In this document: piece after piece, positions 46,196 to 54,033 of the stretch
Position numbering within the stretch: the first letter of the stretch is position 1
Layout of the letters: every line of letters begins with the position of its first letter
Assembly (NCBI GenBank): GCA_947490345.1
Contig: CANLGL010000003.1
Coordinates: 81,109 to 145,108, forward strand
Length of the DNA stretch: 64,000 nucleotides
Reading direction: 5' to 3'
Source of the DNA: Deltaproteobacteria bacterium
GTDB lineage: Bacteria; Myxococcota_A; UBA796; SXON01
The notes under the pieces: generated by a model
The model's input: only the letters and a program-made list of their open reading frames with translations
The model's database searches: none
What the model was told of the DNA's origin: nothing
Program-made: the position numbers and the translations under genes

Positions 46196-48109
46196 TTACT
46201 CGGTTGGCGCGAGATATCCGAGCGCTTCGAGAAGCGCCTTCTGCTGGCCCTCGACGTGAACCGGAGCCAGGGGCTCCAGGCTGGCCCGGGGTTGCTCGGA
46301 GGTGAACGCTTCGAAGACCTCCGGGTGGTCCGCCGCGACGTTGTGAGACTCGGACGGGTCAGAGGACAACTCGTAGAGCGCCGGCGGAGCGTCCTGGGTC
46401 CAGATGGCTTTCCAAGTTCCGCGCCGGCTTGCGAACATCTTCTCCGGCGCGATGCGGAGCATGTTTCCCGAGTGGATCATCCGCTGCGGGTCGAGCGGGC
46501 CGACCAGATCGACTCCCACCATCTGGGCATCGTGACCACCGGCCGCCGCCAGCAAGGTCACTGACACATCCATGAGTGTCACGGGTGTATCAACCACCCC
46601 CCGCCGCTCGAGTCCGGAGACCACTAGAGGGATGTGCAGCACCTCTTGGAACAGGGCATGTCCGTGCTCGAAGCCACCGTGCTCGAAGAACTCCTCGCCG
46701 TGATCGGAGGTGAGGACGACGACGCGACCGTTCGCAGGTGGAGCGCCCAAGCCGTCCAGCAGTCGCTGCACCTGCATGTCGACGAAGCGGAGCTCATCGG
46801 CGTTTGCGGCCCGTAGCTCACGCTCGAGGCCGGGTGAGCCCTGGAGGCGGGCAAGCTCGTTGCGGTCATCGCTCCCGATCGCGCGCCGGGTCGCCGCGGA
46901 GACCGAGGAGTCGACAGTGTGGGTGTAGGGGAGGTGGGCATCGAGCAGGTGCACCCACAGGTAGAGCGGCCGGTCGCGCCGCTGGGCGACGACGGACAGA
47001 GCGTAGTCGGTGATCGCTTCGCCATCGACGGCGTGACAGAGAATGGACTTCTGGGCGCGTTCCACGAGGCGTACCAAAAGCGGGCAAGCGGCGCGGTTCG
47101 CCGACCCGCGAGGGAGCGAGTGCAGCCGCGAACCCGGCTCATTGAAGTGATCGAAGCCGCGGTCCAGCCCGAAACTCGCCCCCGCGAATGGGTTGGGCGC
47201 GATGACGCCGGCGGTGTCGTACCCCCGCGCCGCGAGGGCCGCGGCTAGGGAGGGAGCATCGGGCCTGACGCCGGAAAAAGCGCCGCTTCCTTGTGAGCCG
47301 GCCCCATGCACAGTCGGAGGTATACCAGTTTGAAGGCTAGCAATCGACGGAAGTGTCCACGGCGCGGGCGCTTGGGCCGCGGTGAACTCGACCCCCTCGG
47401 CCGCGATCCGCCGATAGGCGGTCATGGTTCTTGCGCCATCGAAGCGCAACGCGTCCACACTCACGACGATGAGATCGGGGCCGCTGCCGGGCGCCCGTTC
47501 GGACCACGCTACCGTTGTCGTGAAACCAGGGATCGTGGCCATTAACAGGCCGAAGGTCGCGGCAAACACGGCCCCTCGGCGTACCGAGGCGAGCGCACCG
47601 ACGCCCGCCCAGCTCAAGACGAGTGGTGCGAGCGCCGAGGGCGGGGGGAGCGTCCCCGGTCCCGCGAGCCAGGACCCCACGGCGCACAGCACCAGTACCA
47701 ACAAAACCGCGGCTGGTCGGGGGTAGACACTCGGGTGACGCCGGGAGAGTCGCGATGCCAGCGCGAGGGTGACCATCAGCACCGCGGCGCCGATGGCGAC
47801 TCCGAGGCGCCCTGCCTGCTCGTTGACCTGCGGCCCGATGATGCCTAGGCCGACGATGCTGCAGAGCCCCCAGCCTGCCAACCGGTGCAGGAGCGCGCGC
47901 ACCTTCGGGGGTAGCGGCAGTCGATCGAGAATCAGCGCTGGCCCGCCGGCGAGCAGCAACCACGCGCCGATCGAAACCGCCGCCGTGATCGGCGCCACGT
48001 GCTGCTCCCCGCTGAAGCGCGTCAGCAGCAGCTCGGCGGCGCACAGCAGGCCCCCGAGCGCGAGGGCCTGTCGCCATCCTGGCAGCGTTGGGGGTGGGGC
48101 TGCGGGCAC
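46196..48109 (-). CDS. Membrane-bound sulfatase-fold enzyme with Thr nucleophile site
   Basis: 637 residues. Six or so membrane helices fill residues 15-200, then an alkaline-phosphatase/sulfatase-fold domain: VSVDALRFDGA (metal site), PWTLPSIASLQTG, and VVLTSDHGEEFFEHGGFEHG. The formylglycine position of true sulfatases (CxPSR) reads TLPSI, so Thr would be the nucleophile, as in phosphoglycerol/phosphoethanolamine transferases (LtaS/EptA class). I infer a headgroup transferase acting on envelope glycolipids, not a sulfatase. It is convergent with the methyltransferase gene, 6 bp apart. Confidence 0.85.
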   Translation of the reverse strand: MPAAPPPTLPGWRQALALGGLLCAAELLLTRFSGEQHVAPITAAVSIGAWLLLAGGPALILDRLPLPPKVRALLHRLAGWGLCSIVGLGIIGPQVNEQAGRLGVAIGAAVLMVTLALASRLSRRHPSVYPRPAAVLLVLVLCAVGSWLAGPGTLPPPSALAPLVLSWAGVGALASVRRGAVFAATFGLLMATIPGFTTTVAWSERAPGSGPDLIVVSVDALRFDGARTMTAYRRIAAEGVEFTAAQAPAPWTLPSIASLQTGIPPTVHGAGSQGSGAFSGVRPDAPSLAAALAARGYDTAGVIAPNPFAGASFGLDRGFDHFNEPGSRLHSLPRGSANRAACPLLVRLVERAQKSILCHAVDGEAITDYALSVVAQRRDRPLYLWVHLLDAHLPYTHTVDSSVSAATRRAIGSDDRNELARLQGSPGLERELRAANADELRFVDMQVQRLLDGLGAPPANGRVVVLTSDHGEEFFEHGGFEHGHALFQEVLHIPLVVSGLERRGVVDTPVTLMDVSVTLLAAAGGHDAQMVGVDLVGPLDPQRMIHSGNMLRIAPEKMFASRRGTWKAIWTQDAPPALYELSSDPSESHNVAADHPEVFEAFTSEQPRASLEPLAPVHVEGQQKALLEALGYLAPTE

Positions 48110-48306
48110 GGCGACCGTGTATCAGGGTCAAGTCGCCTCCCGCTCGGTGAGCTGGGAAAGCAGCCTTTCCAGCCGCTCACGGGGACCGCCGCCGCCTCCC
48201 GGCGGCTCGGAGGTGGCCATCGCGGCGATCGTGTCCGCACCCGCGCCCCCGCCGCGCCCCGGGGGCCGGCCGCCGCCTCTCCGCGCCTTTGCGGCCGCAG
48301 GTCGAG

Positions 48307-48510
48307 CCATGCCCCCAAATTTGCGACAGCAGGCGAGCCATGGGGGGTGATTTGCGACACCATGGCCTCGGGGTCGCCCGCCCGGCGGAAGCCGTCACGA
48401 GCCAACGCCGATAATTTCGCGTGACGAGGTGGCTGAGACGCCGCGGATCGCAAGCATGTCGCAAATCGAGGGGCATGGCCCAATGGGGTGTCGCATTTTG
48501 GGGGGCATGG
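48307..48510. repeat. REPIN-like island: two direct and two inverted copies of a ~25-bp unit
   Basis: The unit GCCATGCCCCCAAATTTGCG(ACA) occurs at 48307 and, with changes, at 48337 in one direction, and twice in the other direction around 48459-48478 and 48490-48510. The pairs are each spaced ~30 bp. Two inverted pairs around a ~95-bp middle is the arrangement of REPIN elements. The region 48110-48613 has no convincing gene; a 60-codon leftward frame (48128-48310) is low-complexity. Confidence 0.7.
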
Positions 48511-48524
48511 CTGAATGCGCGAGC

Positions 48525-48612
48525 ACCCCCCCCGCACCCCCCCCGCGCCCCCCCCGCGCCCCCGCCCCGCCCCCGCGCGCCCCGCCGCGCCCCGCCGCGC
48601 CGCGCCCCCGCT
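48525..48612 (+). repeat. C-rich low-complexity tract with G-quadruplex potential
   Basis: Runs of 5-8 C separated by GCG and GC spacers over ~88 bp directly before the 3' end of rbgA. On the other strand these are G-runs in the spacing that permits G-quadruplex formation. No coding evidence. Confidence 0.7.
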
Positions 48613-48613
48613 G

Positions 48614-49450
48614 TCACCCCACTCCGCAATCCTCCGGCCGCTCCAAGCTCAGCGGGCCGAGTTTCCCGTCGCGAAGGTCGTGTATCAGCCGCTCGGCCGC
48701 CCGCTGGAGATCGACGACGCTTCCTTTGCCGAGGAAGCCCCGCGCCCGCCCGACCGCGTCGACGAGGTCGTCGGGATTGGCGACGAGGCACTTCGCTCCG
48801 TACAGCTCAGTCAGCCGCTCGGGGTAGCGACTCAACAGGAAGCGCGCGGCGAAGGCGGCGATATCCTGGAAGTCGAACGCGCGATCGGAGATCGCCCCGG
48901 TGACCGCGAGGCGGTATCCGCAGGCCTCGGGCGAGAGCTTCGGCCACAGAAAGCCCGGCGTGTCCAACAGCACCAGCTCACGACTCACAGTGATGCGCTG
49001 CTGTAGTTTGGTGACCGCCGGCTTGTTTCCGGTTTTGGCGATGGTGCGCGCTGCGATCGTGTTGATGACCGTCGACTTGCCGACGTTGGGAATCCCAAGG
49101 ATCATCGCCAACACCGGGCGGTTTCGCACGGTGCCCACCAGGTCGCGCGCCAGCGTGCTGAGGACGGGGAGGAACTTCGGTTCCCGCACGTGATGTGCGA
49201 TCGCGGTGACGCCGGCGGTGGCGCTGAGCGCCCGCAACCACTCGGCGGTGACCGTGCGATCGGCGAGGTCGCTCTTGTTCAGGATCTTGATGCACTTCGT
49301 CTGGCCGCGCAGCTCTGAAACGAGCGGATTTTCGCTTGAAAAAGGGATCCGCGCGTCCAAAACTTCGATCACCAGGTCGACGTCGGGCATCGCGCCGCGG
49401 ATCTCCTTTCGGGCCGTCGCCATGTGCCCAGGGAACCAGTGAATCGCCAT
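48614..49450 (-). CDS. rbgA: Ribosome biogenesis GTPase RbgA/YlqF
   Basis: 278 residues. HWFPGHMATARKEI start, then the circularly permuted G motifs: NKSD (58-61, G4) precedes GIPNVGKST (119-127, G1) and DTPG (163-166, G3). The order G4-G1-G3 is diagnostic of this family, which acts in late assembly of the 50S subunit. Complete, normal length. Confidence 0.95.
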   Translation of the reverse strand: MAIHWFPGHMATARKEIRGAMPDVDLVIEVLDARIPFSSENPLVSELRGQTKCIKILNKSDLADRTVTAEWLRALSATAGVTAIAHHVREPKFLPVLSTLARDLVGTVRNRPVLAMILGIPNVGKSTVINTIAARTIAKTGNKPAVTKLQQRITVSRELVLLDTPGFLWPKLSPEACGYRLAVTGAISDRAFDFQDIAAFAARFLLSRYPERLTELYGAKCLVANPDDLVDAVGRARGFLGKGSVVDLQRAAERLIHDLRDGKLGPLSLERPEDCGVG

Positions 49451-49459
49451 GGCGGGCAG

Positions 49460-50017
49460 CTATCGCGGATTCGCGCCGGTGAGGATGAGCCGCCGAATCC
49501 GGGGCCAGTCGCGGCGAGCTGGCCCGATGAGGTAGACCTGCTCGGCGTCGATGTGCGCCACGATGTCGTCGCGACGGGCGTCCGGGAGCTCGCACGCTGT
49601 AAGGATGTCCTGGACGTCCTGTCGGCTGCCGGAGTGCACCTTGGCGAGCACGATGTCCTCCAGACGCAGCAACGGCACCTGCGCGTGCCCGATGACGACC
49701 GAGCTGTCCACCCGCGCCAGCGCGCGCTCCACCCAACGACCGCGCGGAACCACGACATCGACCGGCCGCCTTGCCGTCGCAAGTCCGATCTTCACGCAGC
49801 CCAGCAGGTTGTCGGTGTGGTCCCCGCGCCTGACCTCGGCCCGGACGCCGCGGAGTCCCAACCAGTAGTCGTCGCTGATCACGACGTGCCCCGCCAACAG
49901 GTCGATGTCAGACGTCCCACGTAAAACGCCGTACGCGGCGAGGCCGACAGCGCCGAACAGCGCGTGAGGGGTGCCGCTCCCGGCTAGGTGCCCAATCGCT
50001 TGCGAAAGAGCGTTCAA
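49460..50017 (-). CDS. Nucleotidyltransferase-like protein, probable toxin of a TA-type module
   Basis: 185 residues. FGAVGLAAYGVLRGTSDIDLL carries the minimal NTase signature with Asp37 and Asp39; Asp87 in RRPVDVVVPRG is well placed as the third metal ligand. The plan matches MNT/AbiEii-type nucleotidyltransferases used as toxins or tRNA-modifying enzymes. It overlaps an upstream RHH gene by four bases, the order expected of an antitoxin-toxin pair, although the more usual partners of such NTases are AbiEi or HEPN proteins. Confidence 0.7.
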   Translation of the reverse strand: MNALSQAIGHLAGSGTPHALFGAVGLAAYGVLRGTSDIDLLAGHVVISDDYWLGLRGVRAEVRRGDHTDNLLGCVKIGLATARRPVDVVVPRGRWVERALARVDSSVVIGHAQVPLLRLEDIVLAKVHSGSRQDVQDILTACELPDARRDDIVAHIDAEQVYLIGPARRDWPRIRRLILTGANPR

Positions 50018-50352
50018 ACCGCCCGTCGCCTCGTGCGGTCCTTGCCGAGTTCGTGCAGCTGGCGCGCCTCCAGGTCGGTGATCCCGGCTCGACGGGCCGC
50101 GAGGCGAAGCTGCTCCTCACCGAGCGCAAGTGCCCCCTCGATCCGCGCCGATGGGCTTTCGCCCAGCACCCGTTTGGTCCGGTCATCGCGCATCTCCTCG
50201 CCCAGGGCTCGTGTCGCCGGTTCGGGATCCTCGGCCAAGGCCGCTACATAGTGACGGAGTGCGGCGTCTACGATCGAGCGTTTGCTCGCCAGTCCCGTCG
50301 CCCTCCGGATCTGGGTGACCAGCTCCTCGTCGACGTCGATGTTCGTCCTCAT
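50014..50352 (-). CDS. Ribbon-helix-helix protein, probable antitoxin/repressor
   Basis: 112 residues from ATG 50352, preceded by GGGAGG four bases away. MRTNIDVDEELVTQIRRATG with KRSIVDAALRHYVAAL is a VapB-type ribbon-helix-helix DNA-binding domain; the long charged C-terminus would bind the partner protein. A perfect 15-bp palindrome lies 20-34 bp upstream and is the likely autoregulatory operator. Normally this type of antitoxin pairs with a PIN toxin, but here the coupled gene is an NTase. Confidence 0.8.
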   Translation of the reverse strand: MRTNIDVDEELVTQIRRATGLASKRSIVDAALRHYVAALAEDPEPATRALGEEMRDDRTKRVLGESPSARIEGALALGEEQLRLAARRAGITDLEARQLHELGKDRTRRRAV

Positions 50353-50371
50353 GCGCCCTCCCTGTACAGAA

Positions 50372-50386
50372 TACACCATTGGTGTA
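50372..50386. promoter_or_regulatory. Perfect palindrome, probable operator of the RHH-NTase pair
   Basis: TACACCATTGGTGTA: seven-base arms about one central base, located upstream of the RHH start where the promoter must lie. Ribbon-helix-helix repressors bind short palindromes of this kind. Confidence 0.65.
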
Positions 50387-50453
50387 CCTCTCGCCCCGCG
50401 TCTCTGGCCCCGTCGCGTGATAGCTTCCGCCTCCCCCAGCGGAGCGCCGCCGC

Positions 50454-51152
50454 ATGAAGATCGAGCTTGAGTCGGTTCCCTCCTTTGGAATGGCAGTCGT
50501 CACCCTCGACAAAGGGGAGGTGATCTCGGCCGAGAGCGGGTCGATGGTCGCGATGTCCGCCGGCGTGACGGTGAACACCACCTTCAACGGCAAGGGCGGC
50601 GGCGGGATTCTGGACCTGCTCCAGGCGGCGCTTGTCGGCCTCGCCCGAAAGTTTCTCGCCGGCGAGACGATGTTCGTCAACGAGTTCCGGGCGACGGCCA
50701 CGGGGCAGCAGGTCATGCTCGCCCCGGCGATGGTCGGCGACGTCCGCGCCTTCCCGATGGGGGACGGTCGCAAGATCATCGTGCAGGCCACTTCGTATCT
50801 GGCGTCCAGCCGCGGCATCACCGTCGACCTCATCTGGGGCGGCTTCTCGATGCTCTTCGGTGGCGGTGGCGCCTTCTTCCTCGCCTGTCGCGGCAGCGGC
50901 GACCTGCTGATCAACGCCTACGGCGCCATCGAAGCGGTCGAGGTCGACGGGTCCTACGTCGTCGACACCGGGCACGTCGTCGCGTTTGAGGGAAAGCTCC
51001 GCTACAACCTGAAGCGTGTCGGCGGCTGGAAGTCGACCTTCCTCTCCGGTGAGGGGCTGGTCCTCGAGTTCACCGGAAAAGGAACGGTCTGGTTGCAGAC
51101 GCGAAATCTCGGCACGCTCATCGGGTGGATTTCGCCCCTTTTGCCGGCGTAG
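50454..51152 (+). CDS. AIM24/TIGR00266-family protein (first of three)
   Basis: 232 residues, soluble, all-beta. GEVISAESGSMVAMS, LAGETMFVNEFRATA, and YVVDTGHVVAFEG, SGEGLVLEFTGKGTVWLQTR are the AIM24 family signatures. Family function is poorly known; the fold resembles a tryptophan-RNA-binding attenuator-like beta structure, and bacterial members are linked with membrane or stress roles. It is divergent from the RHH gene with 101 bp between starts and is followed by two paralogues. Confidence 0.9.
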   Translation: MKIELESVPSFGMAVVTLDKGEVISAESGSMVAMSAGVTVNTTFNGKGGGGILDLLQAALVGLARKFLAGETMFVNEFRATATGQQVMLAPAMVGDVRAFPMGDGRKIIVQATSYLASSRGITVDLIWGGFSMLFGGGGAFFLACRGSGDLLINAYGAIEAVEVDGSYVVDTGHVVAFEGKLRYNLKRVGGWKSTFLSGEGLVLEFTGKGTVWLQTRNLGTLIGWISPLLPA

Positions 51153-51160
51153 GAGGCACC

Positions 51161-51853
51161 ATGCGCTTCGACATTCAACATCGCCCCGCGTATGCGCTCG
51201 CCGTCGTGCACCTCGAGCCCAACGAAACCGTCATCGCTGAGGGCGGGGCCATGGTTTCGATGGACACCCACGTGCAGATGCAGACCTCCGCAGCAGCGCC
51301 AGGGCAAGGCATGCTCAGCGGGCTGTTGTCCGGCTTGAAGCGCGTCGTGGCGGGAGAGTCCTTCTTCCAGAACCGCTTCACCGCCAGCGCCCCCGGGCAG
51401 GTCACCTTCGCCCCGACCCACGTCGGCGACATCGTCGTGCACGAGCTTCCCGCCCAGGGGGTGTTGTATCTTCAGTCCAGCGCGTTCGTCTGCTCGGCGG
51501 ACACCATCAAGATCGACGCCAAATGGGGCGGCGCACGTACCTTCTTCGGGGGCGAAGGGCTGGTCATGCTCAAGGCCAGCGGCCATGGCCCGATCGCGTT
51601 CAACTCCTTCGGCGGGGTGCGCTCCGTCGATGTCGCCGGTGAATTCATCGTCGACACCGGGCACATCGTCGCCTTCGAGGATGGGCTCAGCTTCTCGATC
51701 AGCCGGTTCGGCGGCGGGTGGACCTCGTTCATCTTCGGCGGCGAAGGCCTGGTCTGTCGGTTCAAGGGAACCGGAAAGTTGTGGATTCAGACCCGGAACC
51801 CTCAGGAGTATGGCAAGGCGGTCGGCCCCAAACTCCCCATGCGCGACGCATAG
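51161..51853 (+). CDS. AIM24/TIGR00266-family protein (second of three)
   Basis: 230 residues from ATG 51161. GGAGG overlaps the stop of the preceding gene and lies four bases before the ATG, so a longer upstream frame is rejected. Motifs parallel the first paralogue: TVIAEGGAMVSMD, VAGESFFQNRFTAS, FIVDTGHIVAFED, GGEGLVCRFKGTGKLWIQTR. It has probably diverged from a tandem duplication. Confidence 0.9.
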   Translation: MRFDIQHRPAYALAVVHLEPNETVIAEGGAMVSMDTHVQMQTSAAAPGQGMLSGLLSGLKRVVAGESFFQNRFTASAPGQVTFAPTHVGDIVVHELPAQGVLYLQSSAFVCSADTIKIDAKWGGARTFFGGEGLVMLKASGHGPIAFNSFGGVRSVDVAGEFIVDTGHIVAFEDGLSFSISRFGGGWTSFIFGGEGLVCRFKGTGKLWIQTRNPQEYGKAVGPKLPMRDA

Positions 51854-51861
51854 GAGCCCCA

Positions 51862-52533
51862 ATGCAAGCGGAACTGCGCAACAAGCCAGATTACACCTCG
51901 CTTCACATCGTGCTGGCGTCGGGTGAAAAGGTGGTGACCGAAGCCGGCGCCATGATGGGCATGTCGCCTGGCCTCAAGCTCGAAACCAATATGCAAGGCG
52001 GCCTTCTCGGCGCGGCCAAGCGTGCGTTGGGCGGCGAGTCAATCTTCCTCAACACCTACACCGCCACTGCGGACGGGCAGCGCCTGGATCTCGCGCCATC
52101 CACCCCAGGCGACATGGAAGCCGTCATCATGGACGGCCGTACGGTGATGGTGCAGAGCGGCTCGTTCTGCGCCTGCACCCCGGGCGTCACCGTCGACACC
52201 AAGTGGGGAGGAGCCAAGAGCTTTTTCGGGGGCGAAGGGCTCTTCATGCTCAAGGCTTCGGGGCAGGGGACCCTGTGGATGGCCACCTACGGCGCGATTC
52301 ACATCGTGGACGTGAGCGGCGCCTATACGGTGGACACCTCCCACATCGTCGCCTTCGAGGACACCCTCAGCTTCAAGGTGCGTTCGCTTGGCCTGAAGAG
52401 CCTTTTTCTCTCGAAGGAGGGACTCGTCTGCCAGTTCGAGGGCACCGGTCGCTTGTGGTTGCAGACCCGGAGCGCCGGGGCGTTGGCGTCGTTCCTGCAT
52501 CCGTTCCGTCGCGTCAAGCCGAAGCGGAACTAA
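51862..52533 (+). CDS. AIM24/TIGR00266-family protein (third of three)
   Basis: 223 residues from ATG 51862, with AGGAG upstream overlapping the previous stop. KVVTEAGAMMGMS, LGGESIFLNTYTAT, YTVDTSHIVAFED and KEGLVCQFEGTGRLWLQTR align with its two neighbours. The three genes are 8-9 bp apart, so they form one operon of paralogues that may make a hetero-oligomer. Confidence 0.9.
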   Translation: MQAELRNKPDYTSLHIVLASGEKVVTEAGAMMGMSPGLKLETNMQGGLLGAAKRALGGESIFLNTYTATADGQRLDLAPSTPGDMEAVIMDGRTVMVQSGSFCACTPGVTVDTKWGGAKSFFGGEGLFMLKASGQGTLWMATYGAIHIVDVSGAYTVDTSHIVAFEDTLSFKVRSLGLKSLFLSKEGLVCQFEGTGRLWLQTRSAGALASFLHPFRRVKPKRN

Positions 52534-52718
52534 GGGGCAACGCGCAAACTCCGGGCATCCTGGTAGGCAGCCGCTGGGCGCGTTGCGGCGTGATCAGGTG
52601 CTGGGCGGTGGGCTCCGCGGCGGCCGTGCTACAACGGACTGACGGCACCTGACCTGGGTGTGAGCCGGCCGGCGGCGAGCGCTCGCACCAAGCTGGGCGG
52701 TCGCCGATCGCCGGCGCT

Positions 52719-52789
52719 GCGACCGAAGTCGGCGCCAATGCGACCGAAGTCGCGCGGTGGTGGGTCACCCTCCGACTTCGGTCGCACCT
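52719..52789. repeat. 71-bp intergenic repeat, copy 1, with inverted core
   Basis: Contains GCGACCGAAGTCG twice in tandem (52719, 52740) and its complement CGACTTCGGTCGC at 52773, so a stem can form. It is nearly identical to the copy at 52885. Confidence 0.85.
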
Positions 52790-52884
52790 GCGGAGAGCCG
52801 CACCACGGTCGCCGAGATATTCACGGCGTTGATCGGTAAGGCAGTGCCGACAGGTTCCGCCAGCACGCCACACTCGCCGCCGCC

Positions 52885-52955
52885 GCGACCGAAGTCGGCG
52901 CTACTGCGACTGAAGTCGCTCGGTAGTGGCTCACCCTGCGACTTCGGTCGCACCT
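52885..52955. repeat. 71-bp intergenic repeat, copy 2, with inverted core
   Basis: Same plan as copy 1: direct units at 52885 and 52906 and the inverted unit at 52939, with about seven base changes. One change in the second direct unit (C to T) leaves a G-U pair in the potential RNA stem. The remaining sequence of the 474-bp gap 52534-53007 shows no gene. Confidence 0.85.
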
Positions 52956-53007
52956 GCTTGGGCCATCCCGCCGCCATGGCCTGCCGGTGGACGGCGTCGT
53001 CCACAGT

Positions 53008-53523
53008 CTACCCCCGCTTCAACCGCGCTTCCAGCTCATCCAACCGGCGCCGCAGCGCGTCGAGGCTGTCGTCTCCCGCAGGCGACTCAGCCCCCTCGGG
53101 CGCCGCCCCTCCCGGGGCGGAAGCAGCCTCCGCTGCCGGTGCCGCCGGCTTAGCCGCAAACGGATTCGCCCGTGCGAACCCAGGAAAGGTAGCCGTCATC
53201 CGCGACTCCAACTCGTCAAGCTGGGTGTGCATCAGCTCCAGCGAGCTGGCGACATGGGGGCGCAACATCCGCTGCAGTGGGTCATCGCCCGTGGCCCGGA
53301 TGACGCGGCGCAACATGCCGCTCGGCAACATCTCCGGGCCACCCTCGGCGGCCAGGAGCACCTGAAGCAGCGTGTCGCGGGTCAGGTCGCGGCCAGTCTT
53401 GACGTCATGGACGACCACAGGCTCGCCGCGGCGCACCATCGCGGCGACGTCGTCAAGGTTGACGTAGGCGGAGCTGTCCGTGTCGTAGAGCCGGCGGTTC
53501 TCGTACTTCTTGATGGTCGGCAT
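53008..53523 (-). CDS. phaR: Polyhydroxyalkanoate synthesis regulator PhaR
   Basis: 171 residues. MPTIKKYENRRLYDTDSSAY with VNLDDVAAMVRRGEPVVVHD and TGRDLTRDTLLQVLLAAE is the conserved PhaR DNA-binding domain. The C-terminal 80 residues are Ala/Pro-rich with a terminal coiled coil. PhaR proteins bind PHA granules and repress phasin genes until granules form. It is divergent from the phasin gene, with the likely operators in the 140 bp between them. Confidence 0.93.
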   Translation of the reverse strand: MPTIKKYENRRLYDTDSSAYVNLDDVAAMVRRGEPVVVHDVKTGRDLTRDTLLQVLLAAEGGPEMLPSGMLRRVIRATGDDPLQRMLRPHVASSLELMHTQLDELESRMTATFPGFARANPFAAKPAAPAAEAASAPGGAAPEGAESPAGDDSLDALRRRLDELEARLKRG

Positions 53524-53555
53524 CGCCCTGTCTTATCCCGCCAGCCCGATCGGTG

Positions 53556-53610
53556 ATTGCTGCGACGCAATAAAAATTGGATTGACGCAGTGCAGCATGA
53601 TGCATAGACT
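53556..53610 (+). promoter_or_regulatory. Phasin promoter with candidate PhaR sites
   Basis: -35 TTGACG at 53582-53587 and -10 TAGACT at 53605-53610 are 17 bp apart. A palindrome ATTGC-N6-GCAAT lies just upstream (53556-53571), and TGCAGCATGATGCA fills the spacer. PhaR of Paracoccus binds TGC-rich sites; PhaR binding here is inferred. Confidence 0.55.
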
Positions 53611-53663
53611 CTCGGCACCCCGGACCCGGACTCTCGGACCCGGACCCACCCACAGGAGATCAC

Positions 53664-53903
53664 ATGGACACCTTCACCACCCCCTTCCAGACCACCCTCC
53701 ACCAGGCCGGCGAGCAGGCTGTTGCCGCTCAGAAGCAGGTCCTCGACTACTCCCGCACCCAGATGAAGCTCGCCGAGCAGCAGGCGCTTTCGAACCTCAG
53801 CCTGGGCAAGGCCGGCTTCGACGCCAGCGCTGAGCTGGCGATGAACGCGTCCAAGTCGATGCTCGCCGCCTTCGCACCCAAAGCTCCGGCTGAAAAGGTC
53901 TGA
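53664..53903 (+). CDS. Small phasin-like granule protein
   Basis: 79 residues, amphipathic helix throughout, with no Cys and few Gly: FQTTLHQAGEQAVAAQKQVL, TQMKLAEQQALSNLSLGKAG. The helix pattern, the divergent phaR and the downstream PHA synthase genes support a granule-binding phasin, though it is shorter than usual (110-190). Confidence 0.75.
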   Translation: MDTFTTPFQTTLHQAGEQAVAAQKQVLDYSRTQMKLAEQQALSNLSLGKAGFDASAELAMNASKSMLAAFAPKAPAEKV

Positions 53904-53971
53904 CTTCCTGGTGGAGTGCGATGCGGTCCAGCCTGTGCCTGTCTCGGCCCGGGATCAAGCATCGCCCACCC

Positions 53972-54015
53972 TTGCGTAGAATCTTGCAACGCGGTAATCT
54001 ATTGCCGCGTTGCAA
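53972..54015 (+). promoter_or_regulatory. Promoter overlapped by an 11-bp-arm palindrome before the phaE-phaC operon
   Basis: TTGCAACGCGG (53984-53994) and CCGCGTTGCAA (54005-54015) are perfect inverted arms around the ten bases TAATCTATTG. TTGCGT at 53972 lies 17 bp before TAATCT, so the palindrome would cover the -10 region of the promoter. Its TTGC...GCAA ends recall the sequence before the phasin gene, making PhaR the obvious candidate. Confidence 0.6.
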
Positions 54016-54033
54016 CCAAACCCGGACGACACC

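Noticed and set aside
48128..48310. A 60-codon leftward gene
   Set aside because: Low-complexity Gly/Arg-rich, no ribosome site, lies by the repeat island; not enough to support a gene.
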